Source of the DNA: Haemophilus parainfluenzae
GTDB taxonomy: Bacteria > Pseudomonadota > Gammaproteobacteria > Enterobacterales > Pasteurellaceae
Length of the DNA stretch: 64,000 nt
Assembly: GCF_003252755.1 (NCBI RefSeq)
Contig: NZ_QEPT01000004.1
Coordinates: 124,001-188,000 of the forward strand
Direction: 5' to 3'
Shown here: in pieces, positions 49,597-60,273 of the stretch
Position numbering within the stretch: position 1 is the stretch's first letter
How the letters are laid out: the number at the start of each line of letters is the position of its first letter
Notes under the pieces: generated by a model
Seen by the model: only the letters and a program-made list of their open reading frames with translations
Told to the model about the DNA's origin: nothing
Database searches by the model: none
Position numbers and translations under genes: made by a program

Positions 49597-49872
49597 TTAC
49601 TCAAGAAAGAAATACCAATAAGGCATTAAAATCAACCAAATAAACGCACTAAACACAACGACAAATTTGAAACTAAAGTGTTTGGTTTTATGACGAAATC
49701 GTTTCATGCCGCAATAAACGCCAATAAACCCACCAAGAAGGCTTAATAGAAAGAAAGTATTTTCAGAAATCCGCCAGCCGTGACGAACCGCGCGGACTTT
49801 ATCTTTCCACATTAAAAAATAAGCGGCGATATTTACCGCCGCTAACATCACAAATAAAAGCTGAATCAGCAT
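49597..49872 (-). CDS. DUF1294 family membrane protein
   Basis: A 91-residue protein with three hydrophobic segments and the family core WKDKVRAVRHGWRISENTFFLLSLLGGFIG, ending in MKRFRHKTKHFSFK. Function is unknown. Its start overlaps the glyA stop by one base, so the two are cotranscribed. Confidence 0.85.
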   Translation of the reverse strand: MLIQLLFVMLAAVNIAAYFLMWKDKVRAVRHGWRISENTFFLLSLLGGFIGVYCGMKRFRHKTKHFSFKFVVVFSAFIWLILMPYWYFFLE

Positions 49873-51134
49873 TATGCGTAAACAGGAAGACGTTTGCAGA
49901 TTGCCAATACTTTTTCTTTGGTTGCTGCAATCACTTGCTCTTCGTTTTCTTTGCCTAATGCATCTAATACATCACACATCCAGCCAGCTAATTCACGACA
50001 GTCTTGTTCGTTAAAACCACGACGAGTCACCGCTGGTGTACCAACACGAATACCAGAGGTCACAAATGGTTTTTGTGGGTCATTTGGTACGGAGTTTTTA
50101 TTCACCGTGATATTCGCTTTACCTAACGCGGCATCTGCTGCTTTACCGGTTAAGCCTTGTTTGATGAAACTTACTAAGAATAAGTGGTTTTCAGTGCCGT
50201 TTGAAACCACGTCATAACCACGTTGTTTAAACACTTCCACCATTGCTTTCGCATTTTTAATCACGTTTGCTTGATATTCTTTATAAGCTGGTTCTAACGC
50301 TTCTTTGAAACATACCGCTTTCGCCGCAATAATGTGAACTAATGGACCACCTTGGTTTGCAGGGAAAACAGAAGATTGTAAGCGTTTATAAAGCTCTTCA
50401 TCACCGCAAGAAGAAAGGATTAAACCACCACGTGGACCACCTAAGGTTTTATGAGTGGTCGTTGTCACAACGTGTGCGTATGGTAATGGGTTTGGATATA
50501 AACCTGCTGCAATTAAGCCTGCAACGTGAGCCATATCCACAAATAAATACGCGCCTACTTCATCGGCGATTTCACGCATTTTTTTCCAATCTACCACTTG
50601 AGAATAAGCAGAGAAACCTGCCACGATCATTTTTGGTTTGTTTTCTAATGCTTTTTGACGCACATCTTCATAGTCGATTAAACCATCAGCAGTGATACCA
50701 TAAAGTACAGAATTATAGATTTTACCGGAGAAACTCACTTTTGCCCCATGGGTTAAGTGACCACCATGTGCTAAATCCATCCCTAAAATGGTATCACCAG
50801 CATTGATTAATGCACCATATACTGCCGCATTCGCTTGTGAACCTGAATGTGGTTGTACATTCACATAATCAGCACCAAACAACTCTTTAGCACGATCAAT
50901 TGCCAACTGCTCCACAATGTCTGCGTACTCACAACCGCCGTAGTAACGTTTACCAGGATAGCCTTCAGCATACTTGTTAGTAAACTGTGAACCTTGCGCC
51001 TCCATTACGCGTGGACTCGCATAGTTTTCAGATGCAATAAGCTCGATATGCTCTTCTTGACGACGATTTTCGTCCTGAATGGCTTGCCATAGAACCGGAT
51101 CGTAATCAGCGATGTTCATACTTTTTTTAAACAT
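49872..51134 (-). CDS. glyA: Serine hydroxymethyltransferase
   Basis: A PLP enzyme that turns serine and THF into glycine and methylene-THF. The 420-residue protein has the PLP-lysine motif [18 protein letters not shown] and the opening [11 protein letters not shown]. The start [12 protein letters not shown] follows GAGGAAAACACA; the frame extends 17 codons upstream without support. I saw no clear PurR box in front of it. Confidence 0.97.
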   Translation of the reverse strand: MFKKSMNIADYDPVLWQAIQDENRRQEEHIELIASENYASPRVMEAQGSQFTNKYAEGYPGKRYYGGCEYADIVEQLAIDRAKELFGADYVNVQPHSGSQANAAVYGALINAGDTILGMDLAHGGHLTHGAKVSFSGKIYNSVLYGITADGLIDYEDVRQKALENKPKMIVAGFSAYSQVVDWKKMREIADEVGAYLFVDMAHVAGLIAAGLYPNPLPYAHVVTTTTHKTLGGPRGGLILSSCGDEELYKRLQSSVFPANQGGPLVHIIAAKAVCFKEALEPAYKEYQANVIKNAKAMVEVFKQRGYDVVSNGTENHLFLVSFIKQGLTGKAADAALGKANITVNKNSVPNDPQKPFVTSGIRVGTPAVTRRGFNEQDCRELAGWMCDVLDALGKENEEQVIAATKEKVLAICKRLPVYA

Positions 51135-51249
51135 TGTGTTTTCCTCGTTGTTTGAATTATTTGCGTATAGTTTACCTGTTTCCAAGTAAAAACTTAATCA
51201 AAAATTTCGATCATATTTTTCATTATTACAATGAAAAACATTCATTTAT

Positions 51250-51819
51250 CTAAATCGAGCCTTTTTCTTTCACTAATTTCTCAATTAGTTTAACTTCTTC
51301 TGTTTTCTCGCCAACACCCAGTTTACGGCATTGGCTGGTTTCTTTCGTATAAGTATTAAAATTGGCCATCCTTGTTGGGCTTTTCATTTTAATCTTCATA
51401 TCCAAATGATTACCACAGCTATTACAAGGTGAAACAAATTCCTTATCTAATTCTTTAAATTCTGGAGATTGTTCAATAATTTTCGCGACTTGTGGGGAAT
51501 GGGCGGTTTTAAATAGACGATCGGTAAAATCATAACTTAACTTACCATCATTCGCCTGCCATTTGGCTTTAGCTTGCAATAAATAACGCATCCAGCCTTC
51601 TTTTGTATCAATCTGTGAAATGCCGCGTAGAAGCACAGTTTGATCCGCTCGATAAGTGACGTAATCAAAATGCTCAACAGGTAAAGGGGATTTGGCTGCA
51701 GGTTTTACATGGCAAATCCAATCGCCGACTAAGGCTTGTTCTTGTTCAGTTTGCTGATGAGCTACCGTACACCCTGAGAATAATACAGCAACAAGACCAC
51801 ACAATATTAATTTTCTCAT
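51250..51819 (-). CDS. Putative lipoprotein, unknown
   Basis: A 189-residue protein with a lipoprotein signal (MRKLILCGLVAVLFSGC; Cys17 is the lipid site). The mature part starts with a Gln-rich stretch, then ALVGDWICHVKP and YVTYRADQTVLLRG, and has a CNSCG motif near residue 130. It is likely in the outer or inner membrane facing the periplasm. I do not recognise the family. Start preceded by AAGGAATATCTC. Confidence 0.75.
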   Translation of the reverse strand: MRKLILCGLVAVLFSGCTVAHQQTEQEQALVGDWICHVKPAAKSPLPVEHFDYVTYRADQTVLLRGISQIDTKEGWMRYLLQAKAKWQANDGKLSYDFTDRLFKTAHSPQVAKIIEQSPEFKELDKEFVSPCNSCGNHLDMKIKMKSPTRMANFNTYTKETSQCRKLGVGEKTEEVKLIEKLVKEKGSI

Positions 51820-51882
51820 GAGATATTCCTTTTATTGACAGTAGAGATAACATTCATCAGTACAAAGTAGGGAAAATTTTAT

Positions 51883-53106
51883 TTAATCCGGAATATGTAA
51901 AAGACGGCAGTTACATAAATCATCACTCTCAAATTCGGATATTTCACCTGCAACCTTATTCGGAATTGGGAATAAACGCACAGTGAGTGGTTTATTTAAG
52001 CGAAATGCCATCGTTCCAGTATCACGCATAATAGCTGCGATGGTTTCAGCCTTAACATTTCCCGCCACAGGAACCGTATCTAAACCGATACCACATACGG
52101 CGCTATAAGTCAGTAAAGCGCGAATATCAAAATATTGTTTTTGTGTCCCTTCGGCTAAACCTAAATCTTCCGTCACCGCCAACATTAATCCAGAAAATCC
52201 AACCAATGGTACACGCTTGATTGATTTAAAGACTTTTGTCAGTAAAGCAGAAACCTCTACTGAACCAGCCGCACCAAAATAGGGCAATCCCATTAATTCA
52301 TAAACTTTTGTCATAGATGAACAATTTTTTGATGGCGCTGCCGAACTATCAATGCCTGCAAATTCAAATTCACCTGATAATTTGACCGCACTTAACATAT
52401 CTAATACTTGATCTACATGATATTGCAGAGCCTGCAACATAGCTCGATAGCAATCAGCATAAAATTGATTATGAGGCGATTTTGGTACAGATTTTAATAC
52501 TTCGACTAATAGATCCGGTGTTTCTAAACCAATGACAAAACTGTTCGGCAAATGACTTAGATGATAACCGGCCGGGAAATAAGGAATAAATGGCTTGCAG
52601 TTAAAATTCACAGTAAAGTTAAAATTACCTTCGCCACGAGGTGTGATGTTCGCAATTTGTTGTACGGCATAAACAGATTGCTCAATAAGTTCATTATCTA
52701 ACACGCCATTTTCATCTAATGGCACATTAACACAGGCATTACACAAATCGCCATAAGCCGCGATTAACTCAGGCAATAAAGCAATTTCCTCTGTATTTCT
52801 GGCCGCACCAATTGCAAATCGAATACGAATCCCACTCTCATTAAATTTATTCAATAACTCCGTTAAATATTGCAAATCTGCTTTTGCTGTCTGCAAATTG
52901 GTTAAATCTAAATATTCACCAAAAGGATTGGTAATCACTCGAATCGATTGCAAGGTATAACCGGCTTTCTGCACTGCTGGCAATAATAAATCGACATCAC
53001 GTTTTACCGAATGAAGAGCGGCTTCCCATTGAGTTTTATCTTTATGTAATGTCAGAAAAAAACTAATTGTGCGAATGCGACATAATTCCTTATTTTTATA
53101 ATCCAT
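51883..53106 (-). CDS. DUF711 family protein
   Basis: A 407-residue protein with DUF711 (UPF0210) features: RIRTISFFLTLHKDK, IRVITNPFGEYLDL, FIGLETPDLL-like and AGIDSSAAPS. Its function is unknown; it is somewhat shorter than the usual ~450 residues. The start chosen follows AAGGAATCGT; an ATG five codons upstream contains this ribosome site. It is close behind purD on the same strand (24 bp). Confidence 0.8.
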   Translation of the reverse strand: MDYKNKELCRIRTISFFLTLHKDKTQWEAALHSVKRDVDLLLPAVQKAGYTLQSIRVITNPFGEYLDLTNLQTAKADLQYLTELLNKFNESGIRIRFAIGAARNTEEIALLPELIAAYGDLCNACVNVPLDENGVLDNELIEQSVYAVQQIANITPRGEGNFNFTVNFNCKPFIPYFPAGYHLSHLPNSFVIGLETPDLLVEVLKSVPKSPHNQFYADCYRAMLQALQYHVDQVLDMLSAVKLSGEFEFAGIDSSAAPSKNCSSMTKVYELMGLPYFGAAGSVEVSALLTKVFKSIKRVPLVGFSGLMLAVTEDLGLAEGTQKQYFDIRALLTYSAVCGIGLDTVPVAGNVKAETIAAIMRDTGTMAFRLNKPLTVRLFPIPNKVAGEISEFESDDLCNCRLLHIPD

Positions 53107-53130
53107 ACGATTCCTTAACATTAAATGTAA

Positions 53131-54420
53131 TTATTTTTGCTGCTCACGTTCAACAGCACGATAGCCAATATCTCGACGATAAAAACGTCCAGTCCATTGA
53201 ATTTGCTCAGCGAGTTTTAAGGCTTTTTGTTGTGCTTCCAATACGCTTCCGCCTAATGCAGTAGCACAAAGTACGCGACCGCCGTTCGTGACTAATTTGC
53301 CTTCTTGTTCTGAAACACCCGCTAAGAAAACCTTCTCATTTTCGACCGCACTTTGTGGTAAACCACTAATCACATCGCCTTTACGATAATCTCCAGGATA
53401 TCCTTCCGCGGCTAATACAATGCCTAAGGACGCTTTTGGATTCCACTGGGATTTCACTTCATCCAATTTTCCCTCGCAAGCTTTAAGACAAAGCTCAACG
53501 AGATCTGATTCAAGACGAAGCATAATTGGCTGCGTTTCCGGATCACCGAAACGACAGTTAAATTCAATCACTTTCGGCTGACCATTTGGCATAATCATTA
53601 ATCCAGCATACAAGAAACCGGTGTAAACATTGCCTTCTGCCGCCATACCATTAACGGTTGGATAAATCACTTCACGCATAATGCGATCATGAATTTCTGG
53701 TGTCACCACTGGCGCAGGAGAATAAGCCCCCATACCGCCAGTATTCAAACCTGTATCATTTTCGCCCACGCGTTTATGATCTTGGCTGGTAGCCATAGGT
53801 TCAACGTTTTTACCGTCCACGATGACAATAAAACTGGCTTCCTCACCATCTAGAAACTCTTCAATCACCACTCGGCTACCCGCTTTGCCAAAGGCATTGC
53901 CCGAAAGCATATCACGTACAGCGTCTTCCGCTTCTTGCAATGTCATTGCAACGATTACGCCTTTCCCCGCCGCTAAACCATCCGCTTTAACGACAATTGG
54001 CGCGCCTTTCTCACGCAAGTACGCTAATGCAGGCTCAACTTCGGTGAAGTTTTGATATTCTGCCGTTGGGATTTTATGACGCGCGAGGAAATCTTTGGTA
54101 AATGCTTTTGAACCTTCCAATTGTGCAGCCGCTTGAGTTGGGCCAAAAATTTTTAATCCAGCCGCACGAAATGCATCAACCACACCAATTACTAGCGGGG
54201 CTTCAGGGCCAACAATGGTTAATCCAATTTGCTTATCTTGAGCAAATTTCACTAATGCGGGAACATCAGTCGCAGAAATGTTTACGTTTTCAACTTTTTG
54301 TTCTAATGCTGTCCCCGCATTGCCCGGTGCGACGAAAACTTTGTCCGCTAATGGAGATTGTGCAGCTTTCCAAGCCAAGGCGTGTTCACGCCCGCCATTT
54401 CCGATGATGAGGATATTCAT
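53131..54420 (-). CDS. purD: Phosphoribosylamine-glycine ligase PurD
   Basis: Second step of purine synthesis, an ATP-grasp enzyme of 429 residues. Opening MNILIIGNGGREHALAWKAAQ; ATP-grasp stretch APIVVKADGLAAGKGVIVA; IEFNCRFGDPETQ near the metal site. It is downstream of purH as in the purHD operon, but an inverted-repeat element separates the two. Confidence 0.97.
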   Translation of the reverse strand: MNILIIGNGGREHALAWKAAQSPLADKVFVAPGNAGTALEQKVENVNISATDVPALVKFAQDKQIGLTIVGPEAPLVIGVVDAFRAAGLKIFGPTQAAAQLEGSKAFTKDFLARHKIPTAEYQNFTEVEPALAYLREKGAPIVVKADGLAAGKGVIVAMTLQEAEDAVRDMLSGNAFGKAGSRVVIEEFLDGEEASFIVIVDGKNVEPMATSQDHKRVGENDTGLNTGGMGAYSPAPVVTPEIHDRIMREVIYPTVNGMAAEGNVYTGFLYAGLMIMPNGQPKVIEFNCRFGDPETQPIMLRLESDLVELCLKACEGKLDEVKSQWNPKASLGIVLAAEGYPGDYRKGDVISGLPQSAVENEKVFLAGVSEQEGKLVTNGGRVLCATALGGSVLEAQQKALKLAEQIQWTGRFYRRDIGYRAVEREQQK

Positions 54421-54446
54421 AATGCTCCTTGTATCTTTTTGAATTT

Positions 54447-54561
54447 AATCCCCTCTTTAGCAAAGAGGGGAGGGGAGATTTGGCAGAAATTATTTCAACC
54501 TCATAGTATATTAGCATCGTTTAAATCTCCCCCAGGTCCCCTCTTTACGAAAGAGGGGGAT
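54447..54561. repeat. Inverted-repeat element (MITE-like) between purH and purD
   Basis: The left arm (54448-54481) contains CCCCTCTTTAGCAAAGAGGGG and then AGGGGAGATTT. The right arm (54523-54561) contains AAATCTCCCC, then CCCCTCTTTACGAAAGAGGGG. The arms are inverse copies of about 34-39 bp around a 41-bp AT-rich centre, and each folds on itself. The whole can fold into one large hairpin in purHD mRNA. Confidence 0.75.
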
Positions 54562-54572
54562 GGTTAGATAAA

Positions 54573-56171
54573 TTAATGACGGAAATGTCTCATTCCTGTT
54601 AATACCATCACCATATTATGTTCATCCGCTGCATCAATGACTTCTTGATCGCGCATTGAGCCACCTGGATGGATCACACATTGGATCCCTACTTTCGCCG
54701 CTGCATCAATACCATCACGGAATGGGAAGAATGCATCAGATGCCATTACACAACCAGCTACGGTTAAGCCTTCGTCCTGCGCTTTGATACCTGCAATTTT
54801 GGCCGAATACACACGGCTCATTTGACCTGCACCAATGCCGATGGTTTGATTATCTTTGGCGTAAACAATCGCATTGGATTTCACGAATTTTGCCACTTTC
54901 CAGCAGAATAATAAGTCTTTTAATTCTTGTTCAGTTGGCTGACGTTTACTTACTACTTTTAAATCACCCAAACCAACCATGCCTAAATCCGCATCTTGTA
55001 CTAATAAACCGCCGTTTACACGTTTGAAATCCAAACGTTCGGAACGTGACGTCCATTCACCACATTCAAGCAAACGAACATTTTTCTTACGTTTCACGAC
55101 TTCTTGTGCTTCAGCAGAAACTTTCGGCGCAATAATCACTTCAACGAATTGGCGCTCCACAATTTCATTCGCAGTTTTTTCGTCTAATTCACGGTTGAAC
55201 GCAATAATGCCGCCAAATGCAGAAGTTGGATCGGTTTGGTAAGCACGATTATAGGCGTCTAAAATATCTTTACCTAAAGCCACACCGCATGGATTAGCGT
55301 GTTTCACAATCACACAAGCTGGCTCATCAAATTCTTTCACGCATTCAAGTGCCGCATCGGTGTCTGCAATATTATTGTAAGACAAGGCTTTACCTTGGAG
55401 TTGATTAGCCGTAGCCACGCTCGCCTCTTTCACATTCAAATCAACATAGAAGGCAGCATTTTGATGGGCGTTTTCGCCGTAACGCATGGGTTGTTTACGC
55501 ACGAAGTTAAGGTTTAAAGTCCGTGGGAATTGACCGCACTTCGCATTGGCATCTTCTTCCTCTGCCACATGATATGGTTTCACCATTTGTCCAAAGTAGT
55601 TGGCAATCATGGAGTCATATTGAGCAGTATGTTCAAATGCTTTAATCGCAAGATCAAAACGGGTTTCAAGCGTTAGGCTGTTTTGATGTTTATCCATCTC
55701 TGCAAGAATTGCATTGAAATCACCATTATTTACCACGATCGCTACATCCTTATGGTTTTTCGCTGCAGAACGCACCATAGTTGGGCCACCGATATCGATA
55801 TTTTCTACCGCATCAGCCAAGGTACAATCTGGTTTAGCCACAGTGGCTGCAAACGGATATAAATTCACGACAACCATATCAATGCCTTCAATGCCATGTT
55901 GCTGCATGATCGCATCATCTGTACCACGACGACCAAGAATCCCACCATGTACTTTTGGATGCAAGGTTTTCACACGACCGTCCATCATTTCTGGGAACCC
56001 CGTATAATCAGACACTTCAGTCACCGGCAAACCATGTTGCTCCAACAATTTTGCAGTACCGCCTGTGGAAAGTAGTTTTACACCACGCTGTACTAAGCCT
56101 TGAGCAAATTCTACGATACCGGTTTTATCAGAAACACTCAGTAAAGCCTGACGAATTGGACGATCTGTCAT
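54573..56171 (-). CDS. purH: Bifunctional AICAR transformylase / IMP cyclohydrolase PurH
   Basis: The last two steps to IMP. The 532-residue protein has an N-terminal cyclohydrolase ([24 protein letters not shown]) and a C-terminal transformylase with the KHANPCGVA motif and [12 protein letters not shown]. The start is preceded by AAAGGAAAATGT. A perfect PurR box lies about 50 bp upstream. An uptake word is embedded near residue 210. Confidence 0.97.
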   Translation of the reverse strand: MTDRPIRQALLSVSDKTGIVEFAQGLVQRGVKLLSTGGTAKLLEQHGLPVTEVSDYTGFPEMMDGRVKTLHPKVHGGILGRRGTDDAIMQQHGIEGIDMVVVNLYPFAATVAKPDCTLADAVENIDIGGPTMVRSAAKNHKDVAIVVNNGDFNAILAEMDKHQNSLTLETRFDLAIKAFEHTAQYDSMIANYFGQMVKPYHVAEEEDANAKCGQFPRTLNLNFVRKQPMRYGENAHQNAAFYVDLNVKEASVATANQLQGKALSYNNIADTDAALECVKEFDEPACVIVKHANPCGVALGKDILDAYNRAYQTDPTSAFGGIIAFNRELDEKTANEIVERQFVEVIIAPKVSAEAQEVVKRKKNVRLLECGEWTSRSERLDFKRVNGGLLVQDADLGMVGLGDLKVVSKRQPTEQELKDLLFCWKVAKFVKSNAIVYAKDNQTIGIGAGQMSRVYSAKIAGIKAQDEGLTVAGCVMASDAFFPFRDGIDAAAKVGIQCVIHPGGSMRDQEVIDAADEHNMVMVLTGMRHFRH

Positions 56172-56219
56172 TACATTTTCCTTTAATTAAATGGTTAAAA
56201 ATAAGCGCGGGGAATTATA

Positions 56220-56235
56220 ACGCAAACGTTTGCGT
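56220..56235. promoter_or_regulatory. PurR box upstream of purH
   Basis: ACGCAAACGTTTGCGT is a perfect 16-bp PurR operator, 49 bp before the purH start codon. It implies purine repression of purHD. Confidence 0.9.
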
Positions 56236-56296
56236 TTATGTAGAAAAAATTTTATTGGTAAGCACACTTAAAAGTGTGTGATTTATTTAATTGATT

Positions 56297-56320
56297 AAAA
56301 AAAGCCCGCAAAATGCGGGC
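56297..56320 (-). terminator. Terminator after the DoxX gene
   Basis: GCCCGCATTTTGCGGGC followed by TTTTTTT on the minus strand, about 20 bp past the stop. Confidence 0.9.
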
Positions 56321-56342
56321 AATAAATTAATGAGATTATTGA

Positions 56343-56741
56343 TTAACGTTTGCGGTTGTCTAGAGAAAATGCGCCGGCACCAGCAAACACAAAATAGAAG
56401 AACACTAAAGAATAAAATAAAGCAAGTTCACCACCGTTCGCGATTGGGAAGAACAAATTCCCTTTACCTGCTACATGCATGAAGAAATATGCATAAGCCA
56501 TTTGACCTGAAAGGATAAATGCCGCTGGGCGAACAAATAAACCTAAAATTAATAAGATTGAACCGACAATCTCAATTATCCCACCAACGATCATTAGTGG
56601 ATCACCCACCGCACCATTACCACCAGTCATTGACACTGGGAATTCCCAGAATTTCGCTGTACCGTGCAAGATAAACATATAGGCAGCGATAATACGTAAT
56701 AAAGCTAAAACATACGGAGAATATTTTTCTAAGTTTTTCAT
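56343..56741 (-). CDS. DoxX family membrane protein
   Basis: A 132-residue protein with four hydrophobic segments and the DoxX stretch ALLRIIAAYMFILHGTAKFWEFP followed by GGIIEIVGSILLILGLFVRPAAFIL. Family members are linked to redox or quinone metabolism but this one has no known role. It is a single-gene unit. Confidence 0.85.
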   Translation of the reverse strand: MKNLEKYSPYVLALLRIIAAYMFILHGTAKFWEFPVSMTGGNGAVGDPLMIVGGIIEIVGSILLILGLFVRPAAFILSGQMAYAYFFMHVAGKGNLFFPIANGGELALFYSLVFFYFVFAGAGAFSLDNRKR

Positions 56742-56856
56742 AAAGTTTACCTCATAAAAATAAAAAGTGATTTGAGAACGGGTTTATATTAATGATTAAC
56801 TTAACACTAAACAATACCTTAAATCGAAAAGGACTTTTTACGATTAAGAAATAATT

Positions 56857-58626
56857 TTATGGTTTACTGATTTTCTCAATCCATTGTAGAAACTCAACAG
56901 GCGGCATGAATCCGTTAACACGACTCCCCTCGATTTCTTTTCCATCTTGATTAAAGAACAAAATAGTCGGTAAACCTAGCACTTTATATTTTGTCATTAA
57001 AGCACGGTTTTCTTCAGAGTTTTTTGTCATATCAACTTGAAGGAGCAACATATCGCCAAAGGTTTTTTGTACACGAGGATCGCTAAATGTTTCTTTTTCA
57101 AACTCTTTACAAGCCACACACCAATCCGCATAAAGATCGAGCATCACCAGCGATTTGTTATTTCCCGCCAGTGCTTGTTGCAATTCAGCTTCACTTTTCA
57201 CTTGTTTAAATTCAACGTGAGAAACCAATTTATTTTCGACTGCACTTTGTGCAGAGCCTTCACCCCAAACCCATGCTTGAAGCGGTTTTACACTAATCAT
57301 CGCTGCCACTAAAAATAGAATTCGGAATAACCAACCTGTACCATTCTTCGGCATTTGGAAAGCAAACCAAATGAAAAATGCAGTACCGAGCATCGCCCAT
57401 AATCTTGGTGTCCATTCATCTGGTAAAATACGAGAAATTAAGAATACCGGTAATGCGAGCATCACAAAGCCAAAGAGCTTTTTGACCGTTTCCATCCACA
57501 TACCTGATTTAGGCAGGATTTTATTACCGAATAAAGTGATTAAAATAAGTGGTACGCCCATCCCTAATGCAAGCAAATAAAGCGTAATCGCACCAGTGAA
57601 TAAATCGCCACTCTGCGCCACATAAAGCAAGGCTCCTGAAAGCGGTGCTGATGTACAAGGTGAAGCGACAAGTCCCGCAATCATCCCCATTAAAAACACG
57701 CCACCAAAGGCACCGGCTTTTTGCTGTTGGCTAAGTAAAGATAGTTTTGTTTGTAATGAGCTTGGAAGCTGTAAGGTAAATACCCCGAACATCGACAAAG
57801 CTAACAAAACAAAGATGATTGATAAGCCAATCATCACATAAGGATGTTGTAAAGCGACTTGGAATGGCAAACCAATTGCTGCCACTATCAAGCCTAGTAA
57901 GGTATAAGTCAGCGCCATCCCTTGCACATATACAAAACTTAATGCGAAAGCGCGCCACATATTAGGGCGTTGATTTTGACCAATTACTATTGCTGAAAGC
58001 AACGGTAGCATTGGCAGCACACAGGGGGTAAAAGCCAAACCTAAGCCCAATAAGAAAAAACCAAATACGGCATATTTGCTATTAAATAAACTTTCCGCTA
58101 AACGATCTTGCTCTGCTTTAGGTTGTTCTGAAAGTGCGGTCGATTTTTCCGATGTTTTTTTAGTATCGGTAACCTGGACAATAGGCAAATCCGCCACTTT
58201 AATTTCTTTCACTTCAGGAGGATAACAAAAGCCCTCAGTACAACCTTGGTAAGCAATTTCAATCACATCTTCTGCTTTTAATGGCGGCTGGCTTGCTTTA
58301 AAAATAGCTTGTACCGGCTTTTTGAAAATCTTCATTAAGCCAAAATAAGGATCGTTATAATCTTCAGGTGAAATAGAAAATGTCGGCACATCAAAGGATG
58401 AGGTTTCCGCTTGGTTAAGTTTCACGGAAATTTTCTCTTGATAGAGATAATACCCTTCTGCAATTGACCAATTGACGATCACATTTTCTTGATTATCGCT
58501 TTTCGCAGCTGAAAATTGAAAAGCGTCATCCACAGGTAAGAAAGCTGATTTTTTATCAAAAAGACCAGCTTGAGTGGAAAGTGCGGTAAAAATAAAAAAT
58601 AAAAAAAGAAGAATTCGTTTCATCAT
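56857..58626 (-). CDS. dsbD: Thiol:disulfide interchange protein DsbD
   Basis: Carries electrons from cytosolic thioredoxin to periplasmic DsbC and DsbG. The 589-residue protein has a signal peptide (residues 1-20). The N-terminal domain contains YQGCTEGFCYP. Eight membrane segments with PCVLPMLPLL and SPCTSAPLSGALL hold the central Cys pair. The C-terminal thioredoxin domain has YADWCVACKEFE. The start is one of two adjacent ATGs. An uptake word lies in the linker. Confidence 0.96.
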   Translation of the reverse strand: MMKRILLFLFFIFTALSTQAGLFDKKSAFLPVDDAFQFSAAKSDNQENVIVNWSIAEGYYLYQEKISVKLNQAETSSFDVPTFSISPEDYNDPYFGLMKIFKKPVQAIFKASQPPLKAEDVIEIAYQGCTEGFCYPPEVKEIKVADLPIVQVTDTKKTSEKSTALSEQPKAEQDRLAESLFNSKYAVFGFFLLGLGLAFTPCVLPMLPLLSAIVIGQNQRPNMWRAFALSFVYVQGMALTYTLLGLIVAAIGLPFQVALQHPYVMIGLSIIFVLLALSMFGVFTLQLPSSLQTKLSLLSQQQKAGAFGGVFLMGMIAGLVASPCTSAPLSGALLYVAQSGDLFTGAITLYLLALGMGVPLILITLFGNKILPKSGMWMETVKKLFGFVMLALPVFLISRILPDEWTPRLWAMLGTAFFIWFAFQMPKNGTGWLFRILFLVAAMISVKPLQAWVWGEGSAQSAVENKLVSHVEFKQVKSEAELQQALAGNNKSLVMLDLYADWCVACKEFEKETFSDPRVQKTFGDMLLLQVDMTKNSEENRALMTKYKVLGLPTILFFNQDGKEIEGSRVNGFMPPVEFLQWIEKISKP

Positions 58627-58803
58627 AAAGTTCCATTTGTTGTTCCTGTTAAAATTCTAGCATAGATGAACAGAATGTTAAGAATTTATGACTTAGATCA
58701 TAAAATTAAATGTAATTTAAAAAAATGACCATACTTTTCTGTTGTTACAGCAATGTTACAATTATAGAATATACTCATAATAAAGTATAACAAGGAGCAA
58801 TGA

Positions 58804-59517
58804 ATGGCTACCCCAAAAATCCTCATCGTGGAAGATGAAGCGGTAACCCGTAATACATTAAAAGGAATTTTTGAAGCTGAAGGTTATGAGGTATTACAAG
58901 CACAAGATGGTGCAGAAATGTATCGTCAGCTAAATTCAGAAACGGTTAATCTCATTGTATTAGATATCAACTTACCTGGTAAGAATGGTTTATTACTAGG
59001 TCGTGAATTACGTGAAAAAACACCTATCCCTTTGATTTTCCTCACTGGACGAGATAATGAGGTCGATAAAATTTTAGGTTTAGAAATCGGAGCCGATGAT
59101 TATCTTACAAAGCCATTTAACCCTAGAGAACTTACTATTCGTGCACGAAATTTATTACATCGCACGATGACATTAAATGGTAAAGAAGCCCATTTACAAC
59201 GTGAGAACTATCGTTTTAATGGTTGGACGCTGGATTTAAATAGCCATAATTTAATTACACCAGAAGGCGTTGAATTTAAATTGCCTCGTAGTGAATTTCG
59301 TGCCATGTTGCATTTCTGTGAAAACCCAGGCAAATTGCAAACACGTGAAGAATTATTGCAAAAAATGACAGGGCGTGAATTAAAACCACAAGATCGTACT
59401 GTAGATGTAACAATTCGTCGTATTCGTAAGCATTTTGAAGATCATCCTAATACACCAGAAATCATTGCTACCGTGCATGGTGAAGGCTATCGTTTCTGTG
59501 GTGAATTAGAAGAGTAA
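58804..59517 (+). CDS. arcA: Aerobic respiration response regulator ArcA
   Basis: An OmpR-type response regulator of 237 residues that represses aerobic genes under low oxygen. The receiver has the phospho-Asp in [13 protein letters not shown] (about residue 54) and Lys in [10 protein letters not shown]. The winged helix ends with [24 protein letters not shown]. Start follows AAGGAGCAATGA; a -10-like TATAAT is not clear, but TATAACAAGGAGC overlaps the leader. The arcB partner is not in the window. Confidence 0.97.
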   Translation: MATPKILIVEDEAVTRNTLKGIFEAEGYEVLQAQDGAEMYRQLNSETVNLIVLDINLPGKNGLLLGRELREKTPIPLIFLTGRDNEVDKILGLEIGADDYLTKPFNPRELTIRARNLLHRTMTLNGKEAHLQRENYRFNGWTLDLNSHNLITPEGVEFKLPRSEFRAMLHFCENPGKLQTREELLQKMTGRELKPQDRTVDVTIRRIRKHFEDHPNTPEIIATVHGEGYRFCGELEE

Positions 59518-59536
59518 TCTATCATTAAGTAATAAA

Positions 59537-59566
59537 AGGCTGAGTCAAATCAGCCTTTTGTTTTTT
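59537..59566 (+). terminator. Terminator after arcA
   Basis: AAAAGGCTGA/TCAGCCTTTT stem followed by GTTTTTT, about 20 bp past the stop. Confidence 0.85.
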
Positions 59567-59629
59567 GCTATCCACGGCGAGATTCGGTAAAATCAACGCC
59601 AATTTACGATTAATGAACAACGGATAACA

Positions 59630-60112
59630 ATGACCAAGAAAAAAGTCAAAGTCGGCTCCAATACCATTGCGTTAAACAAACGAGCTCGACATGAATATTT
59701 TATTGAAGATGAAATTGAAGCCGGCCTTGAATTACAAGGTTGGGAAGTGAAATCAATGCGCGCAGGTAAAGCCAATATCAGCGACAGCTATATCATTTTT
59801 AAAAACGGTGAAGCCTATTTATTTGGTGCGACCATTCAACCATTAAGCTTGGCCTCTACTCACGTGGTTTGCGATCCGACGCGTACACGTAAGCTTTTAT
59901 TGAATAAACGTGAACTAGATAATCTTTTCGGTAAATCAAGCCGTGATGGTTTTACTATTGTTGCCCTTTCTCTTTATTGGAAAGGTCCTTGGGCGAAGAT
60001 CAAAATCGGTCTTGCGAAAGGTAAAAAACAACATGATAAACGTGATGATATTAAAGAACGTGAATGGAAAGTGGCGAAAGAGCGTATTATGAAAAACGCG
60101 CATCGTGGATAA
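59630..60112 (+). CDS. smpB: SsrA-binding protein SmpB
   Basis: Partner of tmRNA in rescuing stalled ribosomes. The 160-residue protein reads [34 protein letters not shown] and ends in the basic tail [26 protein letters not shown], all standard. The ssrA gene itself is not in the window. A terminator follows. Confidence 0.97.
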   Translation: MTKKKVKVGSNTIALNKRARHEYFIEDEIEAGLELQGWEVKSMRAGKANISDSYIIFKNGEAYLFGATIQPLSLASTHVVCDPTRTRKLLLNKRELDNLFGKSSRDGFTIVALSLYWKGPWAKIKIGLAKGKKQHDKRDDIKEREWKVAKERIMKNAHRG

Positions 60113-60131
60113 CTCCCCCCTCCAAACAGAC

Positions 60132-60157
60132 AAAATGCCTTTCAACCGAAAGGCATT
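60132..60157 (+). terminator. Terminator after smpB
   Basis: AAATGCCTTTC/GAAAGGCATTT stem with an AACC loop and a T-rich tail. Confidence 0.85.
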
Positions 60158-60204
60158 TTTCTTTTTCTCAATATGAAAAAAATTCTCATGGTTATGAATA
60201 AAAG

Positions 60205-60223
60205 TATATTGATAATCATTCTC
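60205..60223. promoter_or_regulatory. Fur-family (Fur or Zur) box upstream of the alternative ribosomal genes
   Basis: TATATTGATAATCATTCTC matches the 19-bp Fur consensus at 16 positions. It lies about 50 bp before rpmE2. Alternative L31/L36 genes are normally repressed by Zur, a Fur relative, so a metal-dependent operator is expected here. Which protein binds is not settled by sequence. Confidence 0.5.
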
Positions 60224-60273
60224 TTTTAAATTAGTATCTTCACCCAATTATTTCCGTCATATAAGGAGTTCTA

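Noticed and set aside
51135-51185. PurR box upstream of glyA
   Set aside because: ACGCAAATAATTC shares only the first half of the operator; too weak to call.
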